A stretch of DNA of 64,000 bases, from positions 25,028,501-25,092,500 of the forward strand of contig NC_058496.1 of the NCBI RefSeq assembly GCF_020382885.2, read 5' to 3'. A model generated the notes under the pieces. That model did not search any database, was not told the origin of the DNA, and was given only the letters and a program-made list of their open reading frames with translations. This DNA comes from Scatophagus argus. Taxonomy: Eukaryota > Chordata > Actinopteri > Scatophagidae. Positions 25,402 through 36,251 of this stretch are shown here, one piece after another (within the stretch, counting starts at the first letter, position 1; the number at the start of each line of letters is the position of its first letter). The position numbers and the translations under genes were made by a program.

Positions 25402-27409
25402 TTCCACCAGTCAGTGAAGGTGTCAAGGTTTTTGACGAAACAGGCACTGAGTTGGATGCGGAGGTCTTCTCTGACATAGCGCAGCAGCCCAGTACTGGCA
25501 TACTAACCATCAAGTTTGATGACGGTATAATTGTTCTTCATTGATTCTATTAAGGTCACTATTTCATGGAAAGTAATCTTAAGTTGTGCTTTTTTTATTA
25601 TAACATATTGGTATTATTTTGTTCTCTCTCTTTCTCCTGAACTACAGATTTCAAGGAAACTTTATCCAGCAGTTCCCAAGAAATTCCAGTGCATTGTCTC
25701 CTGGCAATAGTAGTGATGACACAGTCATCCTTGAAATCGTGTCCTGCAACTCAGATGACACAATCATACTGAAGGAGAGTGACAGTACATCCAAAAAGCG
25801 ACATAGGACAGATGAAGAGGCCAAACATGTAAGTTGGTGTAGGAAATCTTTTTTGTACTTGATTACTAAAGGAGTTACCTTGTTTTGTTAAGTGTATGTA
25901 TTGTCAGTTGTGAAAGGCTTGTCTATTTCACAGGTGGTTGAATTGGCGCTAATGAGGAGACCTGGGGGCGACCGTATCACCAAAGAGTACCACCGCACCA
26001 AAAGTCTGACCGACTCCTCACGTCATCAAATCATCAACATACTTGCGGCTGACACGACAGAAAAGCATGGGTAATTTTTTGTCTCTGCTAGAACTTTTTC
26101 TTCTGTGTTTGTAGGGAAAACATTTATTATGCTATTCTTGTTATTGGCTTTGCTGTCAAATATTTGGAAGTATGTCATTTAACAGTGTTGAGTACTTTTG
26201 TCAGGACGGCCCCACCACGGAATGTGAGAGAGATGTACGCCCGAGGCATAGTTGAGCTCTTCCCTTACTTGATGGATCCCTACTCTAAAAATGGATATGT
26301 AAGCCTTTTTAAAGCATTTTCAGAATCAGAGCAAATTATTGTGTGTATGTGCAAATAAAATAGTTAGACCTAATGCATGATATGAAAATGGTGCATTTCT
26401 GTTTCCATACCAAGTATTATTATCCAGTTTTACATTGATATAACTTCCTAATTTCAACTAACTTGCTGCACTTGGAACTAATGAACCTATTGTAATTTTG
26501 AAGGAACATTTCTACGATGTTGAAAGTGGCAGTGGCTATCTGGCGTGGTACTTGACTGAATTTCCTCGCTTCAAAGATGTCAAAGGCCTGGTAATTGAAT
26601 GTTTTGCATTAAAACGTGCAGTTGTCCTTTCAGTATGAATTACTATTAATGGCAACATTTCTTTCTCAAAATCTCTTGAATTGAATAAATATACTTTAAA
26701 ACTGTTTGCATGTCCATACTTTTAGGTGTTTACATACATACTGTAGCTGCTCAACTGCTTAATATCAAACTTAATATTTTTCCGGTCAGTCCCAACTAAA
26801 AAAATGCTTTTGGTATTTCATTTTTCTGTTGCAGATTGAGCAAGACTTCATCCTGCAGTTTGGAGAAGGTGTAACTGCAAAATTTATGGAAAGGTTAGTC
26901 CCAATTGCAGTGGTTCCAGCCGAAAAATATTTTTTGAGGGTTTATGAGGAGGTCTTTCAAATAGCTGTTGTGTTTTAATTCTGTTTCACATCTACACTTC
27001 TGGGATTTTGCATTGCCATGTTAGCATTCCAATGACGAAATGGTTCTTTGGTATTTGCGACACTCAATTTTTATTATTCTTATAAATTAACATTGGTCTT
27101 CTGTTTTTTCGCTGTCTATGGGTGTTTGAATTTCTTGATCATAAATATTTTTTATTTATTTTTATTTACTCATTTTAGATGGTCCACGACATTCAAGCAA
27201 GAGATCATTCAGCAGTGTAAGGCTCTCCCTTCACCAAGTGACCTTGAAGAGCTTATCCACTGTGCTGAAGCTACATTGGATGAGAACGAAATTGATGACA
27301 CTCTTGCCCTTGGTAGTGTGGTTTATTTTATTTTATCTTATTTTGTTTTGGCAGGCCAGGCAAGGTGTCTGCAGCCCAGGCTGAGAAACATCTTGTCGTG
27401 TTCAAGAAG
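25402..27409 (+). pseudogene. Broken copy of a multi-exon teleost gene family (SAMD3-like/uncharacterised)
   Basis: Eight exons with GT-AG borders are visible: 25402-25524, 25648-25828, 25934-26070, 26205-26298, 26504-26590, 26835-26893, 27179-27312 and about 27355-27409. Key peptides in order are EGVKVFDETGTELDAEVF, SSDDTVILEIVS, GGDRITKEYHRTKSLTDSS, REMYARGIVELFPYLMDP, EHFYDVESGSGYLAWYLTEF, IEQDFILQFGEGVTAKFMER, WSTTFKQEIIQQCKALPS and GKVSAAQAEKHLVVFKK. I recognise this set as a multi-copy fish family of unknown function, often annotated uncharacterised or SAMD3-like. Exons 3-7 splice in phase, but the reading frame switches inside 25648-25828 and again before the last exon, no start exon is found, and the expected C-terminal exons are missing. 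It lies inside dmrt1 intron 4 on the opposite strand. No function can be given. Confidence 0.6.
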
Positions 27410-28079
27410 GTTTGTATTTTTGCTTATGAGGATGTTGCTAACTATAACACTGAAACTGCAACCTGTCTCCTAGAAATTAAGTTTATATACTACTAACTAG
27501 GAATTCTTCATTTCAAAATAGTACATAAACATAATGATTATTATAGTTTATAATTTTCTTTGCTTTCAAATCCGGGAAACGATCATCTAATGATCATCTA
27601 ACTAACCAAACTAGTATTTTCAGTTGCAGTGTGATGGAAAGCTGCTCTTTCTCATTTGAAGTATATGGCAAACCCAGTAGTGACTTATCTTGTCTTTTGG
27701 TTTGATGTATTTCAGTACCCAGCAAAATTTTACTAAAATCCCTTAATGCATTTTTCTCGAAAGAGTTACGGCTTCTGAAATATTGTTGGTGCACGTAAAA
27801 CAAATGCCACAAGTGAATACACAGAACCGTGACCACAGCTCTTAGAGTAAGTCTGGTAATGAACCCTGAGCTACGACTAATTTCAAGCCACATCAAACAC
27901 TTTAATCAGAGAACTAAATAAAGAGTCAAATAATAGCTTTTGCATTATCATGTATAAGGACTATTCATTTTATTATGTGCACAGTTAAATCTTCCACATA
28001 ATTCTTATTCTCATCTTCCAAATGAAGAGCTGTTGACACAATTGTTTAAAGGGATGCAGTCTCTTATGCAGACATTATG

Positions 28080-28400
28080 GGGGTCAGAAAACATTTAAAT
28101 GCTCATTATTGCTTTGGTATGGAGCGGAAGGGTCAGAGCAGGCTGACAGAAGGCATCAGTGTCGGGGTCAAAGGCTAATTAAGCAGAGAGGAACCTTTGC
28201 TCCTGTATTGTTAACCAATCTGTCCCTAGTGAAGATGACTGCCAGAGAGGCGTGACACAGCCCTCGTCCCTATATGCTAAATCTCCATTTCAGCTACTTT
28301 GCCCCATCAACTCACAAAATGGCCTATCAGTCTATCGCTTGACTTTTTGACGTGGACCATCGCAAAATTATGGATATGCAATAATGAGTTAAGGCGGCTG
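28080..28400. promoter_or_regulatory. Candidate regulatory block in dmrt1 intron 4
   Basis: A non-repetitive, mixed-composition block with 'aaaggctaattaagcagag' (TAATTA core), 'gttaaccaatctg' (CCAAT) and 'ggggtcaaaggctaa' (nuclear-receptor-like TCAAAGG). It stands out against AT-rich flanks. Conservation is untested. Confidence 0.22.
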
Positions 28401-29835
28401 ATCAATATTTGCAGGACTTTTCTATCATTACATTTTAAACAAGATTCATTGTGAATTGGCAGGGTAAGAAAAATGCCAAAGTAAAGGAAACAGGAAGAGT
28501 GAAATATATTGCTGTGGAAAGAAGGACGCCTCCTGTGGGTGCTAAAGCTGCCATATGTGTTTATCCAAGTCGTTCAGCTGTTTCAGAGAGCTGCCAAGGC
28601 AACATCATTTATCAATCCACGCTGAGTCGCTGCTGCTGCACAAAACAGTGTAAGAAACCGTAACTAATCAAGCTTGAGAATCAGGAAAACAACATCCACT
28701 TTATGTATGTACACAGATGCGAGCATGATACTGTATGTCCCGTGCATGAAGTGTTTTATGTGCAGATTATATTTAAACACACACTAAGCATGTGTCGATT
28801 CTGTTTTCAAATGTTACATCAGAATTTGAATTAGTTTGGACACAGATCTGACTAAAACTAAGCACAAGAGCCAGGCTACCTCTCCAAACAAGATTATTAG
28901 TTTAAGAAGCTTAAAATTACAATATGGTTTATTATTTTTTTGGGTTATATGTAGGTTTCAGTTTTGTGAGGGGTAAGGGAGGAAATATAAATTTCAACCT
29001 ACCAAATAAGATTAAGATTAACATTAAATTAGTTATGTTTTATGTTATCAGATGTCCCACAACATCAGGAAGAAATTAGAAATACACAATGCATCTTAAT
29101 TAAGAATAATGTATTTTCTTTGATATTTTAAAGAAAATATTGTGTGTAATTCTGTGTGTAAGTCTTGCTCTTTGTGCTAAAGTTACACCACATCGCAAAG
29201 GAGGAACAAATACAGACAAATCTCTATTGTTTGCGCTACAGCTAAAATATTTTAGAAGCAAATTATTTAATCAACTATCACAGTACATTAACAGCTTGAA
29301 TATTTTCAATATTTTACTTTTATTGCTGCACAAAGAATGCCATAAGATAAAACAGAAGCCAACAGTTTCTAGTCCCTCAAAGCTGGACAGTGTGCGAATG
29401 TGAGTGTGTGTACAAGTGAGAGAAAAATAGAGTGAAGATAAAAGGACATAAACTACACGGCTACACTACACCTGACCATTTAATGTCTCCACAGCCTCAG
29501 GCCTGTGTTAACGGTGGTGTTGTACAACACATTACAATGGTACTTGTTCCCTGAGCAAACAATTACACTGGCATTTAGCCTGTCCACAGCCCCAGAGGCT
29601 ACAAGGGTATTTAGCAGCACAGCAGGGTGGGGAAGACACTCTGACAAGCCACACAGGATTTTCCACTGTGACCAAGAGGCAGGAGAGACACTCAATCAGC
29701 CACACATTCAGTGAAGCCCTCCAGGGGCCTGATGAGGCCCCAGTTGGGTCACTTTCTCTGCTGCTATCTCTTACTTACAGACTAAACCAAAATGTATTCA
29801 TTTTCAGAAAAACAGAAAGGAAATCTGGATATCTT

Positions 29836-29900
29836 CAGAATCAGAATCAGAATTCCTTTATTTATCCCCGAAGGGAAATTCTTTCCTTTTTTCTTTTTCT
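29836..29900 (-). mobile_element. LINE 3' tail fragment
   Basis: 'tcagaatcagaatcagaattcctttatttatccccgaag' is the minus-strand 3' end also seen at 50903-50945 (TCAGAATCAGAATTCCTTTA...). Only about 65 bases remain. Confidence 0.7.
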
Positions 29901-29969
29901 TCTTCTACAGTTTATGAGTCTCCCATGGAAATAGAAAGATAAGTTCATAAGGTGGCCACAAAATTCTTT

Positions 29970-29970
<1 letters not shown>

Positions 29971-30003
<33 letters not shown>

Positions 30004-30030
30004 CTTTATCGATCCTGAGGAAAATTCAAG
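29971..30030 (-). mobile_element. GATA microsatellite joined to a LINE 3' end
   Basis: Eight GATA units (29971-30002) run into 'ctttatcgatcctgaggaaaattc', the same 3' end ('ctttattgatcccgcagtggggaaattc') found at the minus-strand LINE at 51927-54856. The microsatellite is probably the expanded LINE tail. Confidence 0.7.
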
Positions 30031-30224
30031 AAAACCTGCATCCAATTTTTAAGAATCTGGAAAAAGTGATATAAAGATAAAAGGGCGATATAAAGTACTA
30101 AAAACCGAGCGAGGTGGATTCACCGAACTTTTGCAATTCGTAAGCAAATTCAAACAGGCACTACTGTCATGAAAGCAGTGAGAAAATCAAAGGCACATTG
30201 ATTGAGTTTGAGTTTCAGTGGCTT

Positions 30225-30395
30225 ATTCTTTTCTGTTTTGTTTATTGTTTATCCTATTTTTATACTCTGCACTTTTCTCCTTTCTTAGTCAGGAATACTG
30301 CATGTGCAATGTCTGTAAAAACAAGAATTTCCCTTCAGGGATTAATAAAGGGTTAGGGTTAGGGTTAGGGAATTCTGATTCTGATTCTGATTTCC
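30225..30395 (+). mobile_element. LINE 3' end carrying three TTAGGG hexamers
   Basis: This plus-strand fragment ('tatactctgcacttttctcc', 'cttagtcaggaatactgcat', 'aagaatttcccttcaggg') is the reverse complement of the 3' UTR of the LINE at 50903-51926. That copy reads AATAAAGGAATTCTGATTC; here the tail is interrupted by (TTAGGG)3 at 30353-30370 before GAATTCTGATTCTGATTC. Otherwise it is a short dead fragment. Confidence 0.8.
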
Positions 30396-30805
30396 TACAT
30401 CAACACTGAGCAGATATTTCATGAAAGAAAAAACAGAAAAATACATAATCAAAGCAGGCCACTTTCGCCTCATAGCAAGGGGGTTGCAGGACCTGAAGTA
30501 CTTAAAACCTGATACAGTTGATACAGTATTACTTTTCAAGATGAAATTCTATAATTATACAATCATTTAAACCAATAGTGATCTTCTGGCCTCACTTTTC
30601 TCAGGTGGAGAAACAACACAGAATACATGTCCTGAGGTGAGTGATGTTCTCAGCACGTCAGTGACCAGGGAAATGAACTCTTGCTGCTACATGACATGAA
30701 ACAGCACCTCCTCTGAAAAGGTCACCTCTTGGGTTGGAAGTACTGATTTGTTTCAAGTATAATAAGTCCAAAAGAGTGAGAGGGCTCTTTGACATCTCTA
30801 AAACG

Positions 30806-30808
<3 letters not shown>

Positions 30809-30849
<41 letters not shown>
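30809..30849 (+). repeat. (GT)n microsatellite, about 20 units
   Basis: Uninterrupted GT dinucleotides within dmrt1 intron 4. It is likely to be length-polymorphic. Confidence 0.98.
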
Positions 30850-30856
<7 letters not shown>

Positions 30857-31844
30857 AAGTGCAAGTCTGAAGTAATATGATCTGAAAGTAGGTAAAACCC
30901 ATTTCACACACAAAACAAAGAAACATACTGATGCCAATGCCCCGTTTTTTTTAGTCCCTTTTTTCCAGAGGAGGCAGAGAACCTGAAACAACAGACTTTA
31001 TACACAGTAACTCCCTTTGGTGTACAGTACAGTATAGACTGAAGTAAGAAAAATCAATAGAATATCATCTAGAAAGATAGTAATGGATTTCTAACCTAAT
31101 GGCCTTACACAGGTCTATCGATTAGCAGGATTAACATCTGCAATACCTCAACAATCTGATTTGCATTTAAATTACTGTCCACTGTGCGCTGACACCAATA
31201 TAACAAAACAGACAAACGTATAGCTGGCACAGCAGCGCTCCATTATGAGGTCTGACATTGGTGTAAGTCTCTATTTTTGGAAAAATAAAAAGAAAAGAAG
31301 TACGTGAAAGGAAAATTGATGTGCTGACAGCTCACAAAGTTTGAACAGTTTTGAATTTTGCAAAACTCCAGATAAGGGCAACAAAGAAAGAACAGTTAAG
31401 TGACAGACTCAAAGTTGTCCCCTGTAAGACTGAAACAGCCATAACTCTTTTGGAGCAGCTCATCTGAGCCTCCCAGGTTAGATCTCTTAGTGAAGAAGTG
31501 GGGCAGGTGATTGTGGAGAAACAGTGTGTGTGTGTCTCTGTGCGCGTATGTGTATGTATTGGGGGGGTGGCAGCGTGAGGCGAGATGGTGGGGTGGGAGT
31601 TTGATGGACTGCACTGTCACCTCCCACTCTGCGATTTATGGTGGCGTCGCTGCTGACAAGCGCAGGGTAGTAAACAGGCCGACCGGGGGCATATTTCACA
31701 GAGAGCTGGCTTTTATGAAGAACATCAGGACAGCTCTACCCACAGCTCCACCCGGCCCACCGTGACGGATGGAGAAAGACGCATGACAAGCTTCTTCATT
31801 GTTTGTAAATCTTAACTGTTCCCGCTCACTAACTCCAGAAGGCA

Positions 31845-32030
31845 ATTTTGCGGAGACAGCGAGGCCTGCGGAGGGGGAAGGTGGAGAGGGGTGAGGAAGA
31901 GGAAGAGGCGAGGAGAGGTGAGAAGGGGAAAGGACAGCGTGGCATTCCTGAAGGTTATTTGGATCTCTTATTTGGCCAACTGATTAGCCTTATCCTGGAA
32001 GGGAGATAAATCTGACAGGGAAAAGGGGTG
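31845..32030. promoter_or_regulatory. GA-rich block with GATA/CCAAT-like words
   Basis: A purine-rich run (about 31870-31940, gaggaagaggaagaggcgagg type) precedes 'ggccaactgattagccttatcctggaagggagataaatct', which contains GATT/GATA-type cores. This could be a polypurine tract beside a regulatory element in dmrt1 intron 4. The evidence is composition only. Confidence 0.2.
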
Positions 32031-34552
32031 GTGTTAAAGGTAGGCTCAGAGCTTGCTGCTATTTTGCACTCATGGGCTGATCCAGAGAGAGACACCACAT
32101 TCAGTTAAACAAAAGTGAAACAAAATAAACGAGGGTTAAATGAGGATTGAAATGAGGGATTGAAGCAAATCTCAAATGAAATCAAAAACCAGAATAACAT
32201 TCTGCATATTATCTTACCTTCCTTATTAAGTTGTTTTTGTTGGAAATTAGGTGGCGACATTTCGCTATCAATTAATTTGAACGCACGGATTAACTGATTA
32301 GACATTTAGCATTTAAAAATCAGAAAGTGCATAGAAGTCAAAAAATAGTTACAATATAACTGTTCTGACACTGTTAAAGTATTTTTAACAAAATTTTCAA
32401 AACTAAATGGTTCCACCTTCTTCTCAAAGGTGAATATTTGCAGAGTTTCTCAAAAATGTTGTGTGTTTGATATGTTGTTAACCTATTCAGACAAGTCTTT
32501 TTGTGTTTAAACACTTAAGCCCGCTTCTTTCATATTCTTTCATAATTTTTGCTGTTGGACCTTTGTTGGTTACAACAATTTATTTGTCAAATATTTGGGA
32601 AAACCTGAACTCTAAGTCACTCACCAGCACTATAGAGATGACCTAGTTTTCTTTCTTAATGAGGTTGATAATTCTGTTTTGTTGCTTGTTGATACTCCTG
32701 ATTTCTTCTATACATTAAAACACTTCAAAATGAAAAGAGGACTATATATATATTTGAATTAAAAATCTAAAAAAAAGACTAAATGCTTCAGTTTAGGGGT
32801 CACTGAAAACTACTCATTTAGGTGGTTTTTTCTCAATTGTTGGAGCCTGAGTTGACACCAGTGTTGACACCTCACTGAGAGTGTTATTATCTTGTAATGG
32901 AGCATGGTGATTCGCAGCAGGAGGCTGATGTGGGACCCTCACAGGAAATGGACAGGTCAAAGTCATAAACAAATACAGGTATTAAGGAAAATGCGGGGGT
33001 CTTTAGGTTTGTGATGCGGGTTGTGTCAGAAGTCTGTTTCACTTAAAGAAGGATGTTGATGTACTAATGATGCTTTTAACCTACGTCCTTTATAATAAAA
33101 ATATACAATACCATTTCATCTTTTAATTCCTAAAAAAAGACCTTTTTTGTTATCTTCTATTTTGTGCTGCTGTTCTTTTCACGTGCAGAGGAACTGTGCT
33201 AGCTGAAAGGACCACTAATAAAACTGCTGTATTTTGTGGCTTATGTTTTTGTGCCATTTACTCACCCCCATTCAATTCAGTTTCAAAAAGAATGAAACAA
33301 AAGGAGACAGCAATAACTAGCAGTCAATCACAACCCATTCCACAAAAAACAGACACCAGACAGAGTTGGTTAATTACAAGAAAAATAAAGCTTGATTGTT
33401 TTTTTGTTGTTTTTTTTTTCTTTCTTTAGATATCTCTACACACTTGAATGCGTGACAGGTGCTGAGTGTAACACACTTATATTTATATACTACAGTTTAT
33501 GAATAAGCACCACAACAGGTCTGGGTAAACTGACCAATTATAGAGCTGCAAAAATTAAATTACTTGGGGAATGGAGCACTTTCAGAAAGCAAACAAAAAT
33601 ACATATACATGTGATTAATTATAGAAAAAAGTCACAGTATGCTTAAAATACATATTAAAAAAACATCACTTTGCAAACAGGTAGACACAGAAAGCGCAAA
33701 TATTTATCGGAAGTGGGATCTTAAAATAGAATCTTAATCAGGACAGTGACCTTCACTGCCACGAAATACGAAATCCCTCTATATTTTGTAAATTTATCTG
33801 GAATTTGTGAGTGATGACCATTTGTGAAACAGGGCTCTGCCATTTGTAATTTGTCCTTTCAAACACTTATGTAACAGCTCTGAAAGCCTCTAAATGCACC
33901 AAAGAATTGCTGTTTCTATCCAGAGGCGCACAAAACAACTCTCACCCACTGCCTAGTGCTGGACCTTCCCTCTTATTTCACATTCATCATGCACTTACTT
34001 GTATTTGTCATCCAAGTTCCACAAATAGTTTACTGAACATATTAAGCAATAAACCCAATCTGATTTACCCACATTCACAGGTAGTGAGAAAGGCAAAAAA
34101 AAAAAACCAGGCAACCACCGTCAGCAGCCATGTTCAGCTGAGATTTCAATGTGAGACTGGTGGTGTAGAGTGCCAGAAATCAGAGATCAGATCTGCTTCA
34201 TCCTTGAACCTGACAAAAAGAAACAGAGCTGTGCCATCAGGTCTTTGCCAGTTTAGTGGTTGTTTTGAAAATGTTTTCCTTTCTGTATGATGGCTGCAAA
34301 TTAAAGCCAACAGGTATGGGGTATTTTGCCAATTAGCTGAGCATTATGTTATTTAACTTTCTGTCATCCTTTAAATACAAAGCACATATTTTTGGCTGCT
34401 AGGGGTCTCTCAATCAAAACAAAAGATGGAACAATGGTTTAGGTTAGGTTGTATTCATTTTAAGGTTAGCTTCACTGTATGCAATCCTCACGCTCTGACA
34501 CTCTCCTCTTGATTCATTCATGGAAATTTTCATTTGGAAATTGGTGCATGAC

Positions 34553-34600
34553 ATGAATTCAATTTGAATTTGAATTTGAACTTCATTAAAAAGGAAAAAA
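34553..34600 (-). repeat. Short (TTTGAAT)n tract, possible LINE tail
   Basis: 'aattcaatttgaatttgaatttgaacttcatt' resembles the 3' tails of LINEs in the window (simple heptamer next to a 'ctt(c/t)att' block). It is too short to be sure. Confidence 0.35.
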
Positions 34601-34781
34601 AGAAAGCATAGTAAAGAGTAAAATAGCTTCACTTTGGACAAATTTAATTTGCAAATTTTATGGCACTCCTGACTTGAGTGCAATTCTCCCTTGAACGCAC
34701 TTAACTACACTGTGGATAAAGCCTGAGTAACACTTTATGGGGCCTGGGAAGTGTGTGTGAGTGTTTTTGTGTGTCACTCAC

Positions 34782-34989
34782 ATGCAGCCATGGCCTCAGA
34801 GCAGTTGTTGTCATTGTTGTTATTGCTGTTTTTGTTGCTGTTGTTGTCCTCCAGGTTGAAGACAGCTGGCACGCAGGGGGTGGAACCCAGGCTCTGAGTC
34901 AAGTAGGTGGCTGCTGGGTAGTAGGAATGCATGTAGTACTGAGAGGACATGTTGTGGCTCGACAGGAGGCCATCATCATGGGGCATTTG
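34782..34989 (-). CDS. dmrt1: dmrt1, coding exon 4 (P/S-rich region, Asn-rich insert)
   Basis: The exon begins after GATGAAG| with CAA ATG CCC and ends in GCAT|GTGAGT, leaving phase 1. It encodes QMPHDDGLLSSHNMSSQYYM, HSYYPAATYLTQSLGSTPCV, PAVFNLE, then an Asn-rich tract and CSEAMAA. The block SSHNMSSQYxMHSYYPAATYLTQ is diagnostic of teleost DMRT1. The Asn tract is encoded by an AAC/AAT microsatellite-like stretch (plus strand about 34801-34850) and looks expanded compared with the few Asn seen in relatives. The acceptor has a weak pyrimidine tract, so the first codon of the exon is the least certain part. Confidence 0.9.
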
Positions 34990-35662
34990 CTTCATCCAAG
35001 AAAACACAAGGACAGGAATTGGAACTGATATAAAGAATTGTCTTCATGTGCTGTATTTCACAGACAACATCCGAGTCATGCATTGTATGATTGTTTTTTT
35101 AATCATATAACTTTTTAATAGAAGGTTCCTTTTCTATATTTGAAATTTCAAATACAATATGAATACCACTGTACTATGACTCAATTCACCCATGTTTGAC
35201 TGTACAGTCCTCTAAACTGGTAATGAGATATTCACAGGCAATACTTAACCTAATCTGAAAGGACGAAATATAGAGGTAAAATAATAATAGAGAATTAGTA
35301 ATGTTTAAATTCATGAGTTGTGCCCTTTTCTAAAAATGAGCTACAACTCGCTGCGCTTGCTTTCTTCAGTCCTCTGAAAACTTTAAAACGAGGTGTCTAC
35401 TCAGCAGAAGGCCATCTGACAGAGGGTTTTCAATTTCACTTTTATGGAATTTGATTTCTATCAGCCTGTAATATGTCACCCGTATTGTCCACACCATCAA
35501 TTCTCTGACAGCTTTATAAAGAGTTATTTAAGCTACACTCAGCTCTTGTATTAGGCTGTGAAAAATACATTAGAGATTGAACTGGGATCTTGAGAGTGCA
35601 CTAAGCTTACAGTTTTCAGGACACATACAACACCAAACAAAACTGTCTTATTGAAAGTTGCT

Positions 35663-35705
35663 CTTCTCTGTGAGCAAGGCAGGTTTTGCCTTGATCACAG
35701 AGAAG
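35663..35705. repeat. Near-perfect hairpin, about 19-bp arms
   Basis: CTTCTCTGTGA-GCAAGGCA pairs with TGCCTTG-ATCACAGAGAAG with one bulge around a GGTTT loop. It lies in dmrt1 intron 3. Length and bulge are hairpin-RNA-like, but no other support exists. Confidence 0.75.
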
Positions 35706-35915
35706 GATCCACACTGAGTAATCCCAAATGTCAATGTGAAGCCATATTAACAGTTAATAAACCTTTCTCAATGTTACTGGTGGGTTGAAAGCCGTGTCTG
35801 TATGTTCAGTATGCCAAATAATGCACAAAATAGACATTGTTCTGAGATGTTTGACAGGGAGATTGATGCAGCATCAACAGTAATACTTAGTCATGGTAGA
35901 AAGAAAGTCTATGGT

Positions 35916-36251
35916 GAGGAGCTTTGTGTAGCGACCGAAAGAATGACTTCACAGATACAGGTTGTATAAATGAGTTTCCTCTGCAGGCTGGATGGGCTCA
36001 GAGTAGAGCCACTGCTCCCTCTAAAGAGAGTCCGCAGATTGGATCTGGATATCTCCTCGGCACCCTCCTTTAGAGGTTTTCTTGAGGAGCTTTGTGTAGC
36101 GACCGAAAGAATGACTTCACAGATACAGGTTGTATAAATGAGTTTCCTCTGCAGGCTGGATGGGCTCAGAGTAGAGCCACTGCTCCCTCTAAAGAAAGTC
36201 CGCAGATTGGATCTGGATATCTCCTCAGCACCCTCCTTTAGAGGTTTTCTT
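35916..36251 (+). repeat. 168-bp direct tandem duplication of a dispersed-repeat fragment
   Basis: Bases 35916-36083 are repeated at 36084-36251 with only a few differences (for example AAAGAGAGTCC versus AAAGAAAGTCC, and CCTCGGCACC versus CCTCAGCACC). The unit (GACCGAAAGAATGACTTCAC, GAGTTTCCTCTGCAGGCTGG, AGAGTAGAGCCACTGCTCCC) matches a repeat I recognise as widespread in fish genomes. The high identity implies recent duplication. Confidence 0.9.

Larger units (their letters stand above)
18130..34781 (-). other. dmrt1: dmrt1 intron 4 (16.7 kb)
   Basis: This long last intron is bounded by GT (plus-strand ac at 34780-34781) and AG (plus-strand ct at 18130-18131). It hosts LINE and Tc1/mariner fragments, a complete short hAT element, a decayed multi-exon gene on the plus strand (25402-27409), microsatellites and two candidate regulatory blocks, all listed separately. 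Other stretches, for example 18200-19700, 20050-21200, 32050-33400 and 33400-34400, are AT-rich and show nothing recognisable apart from short CAA/CAG-type and TC-rich runs near 19540-19580 and 20570-20600. Confidence 0.85.

Noticed and set aside
30353-30370. Interstitial telomere or chromosome-fusion scar
   Set aside because: Only three hexamers, and they sit inside a LINE tail, so a fusion point is not supported.
30658-30991. Open frames encoding poly-(HT) across the GT microsatellite
   Set aside because: Simple-repeat translation with no protein family.
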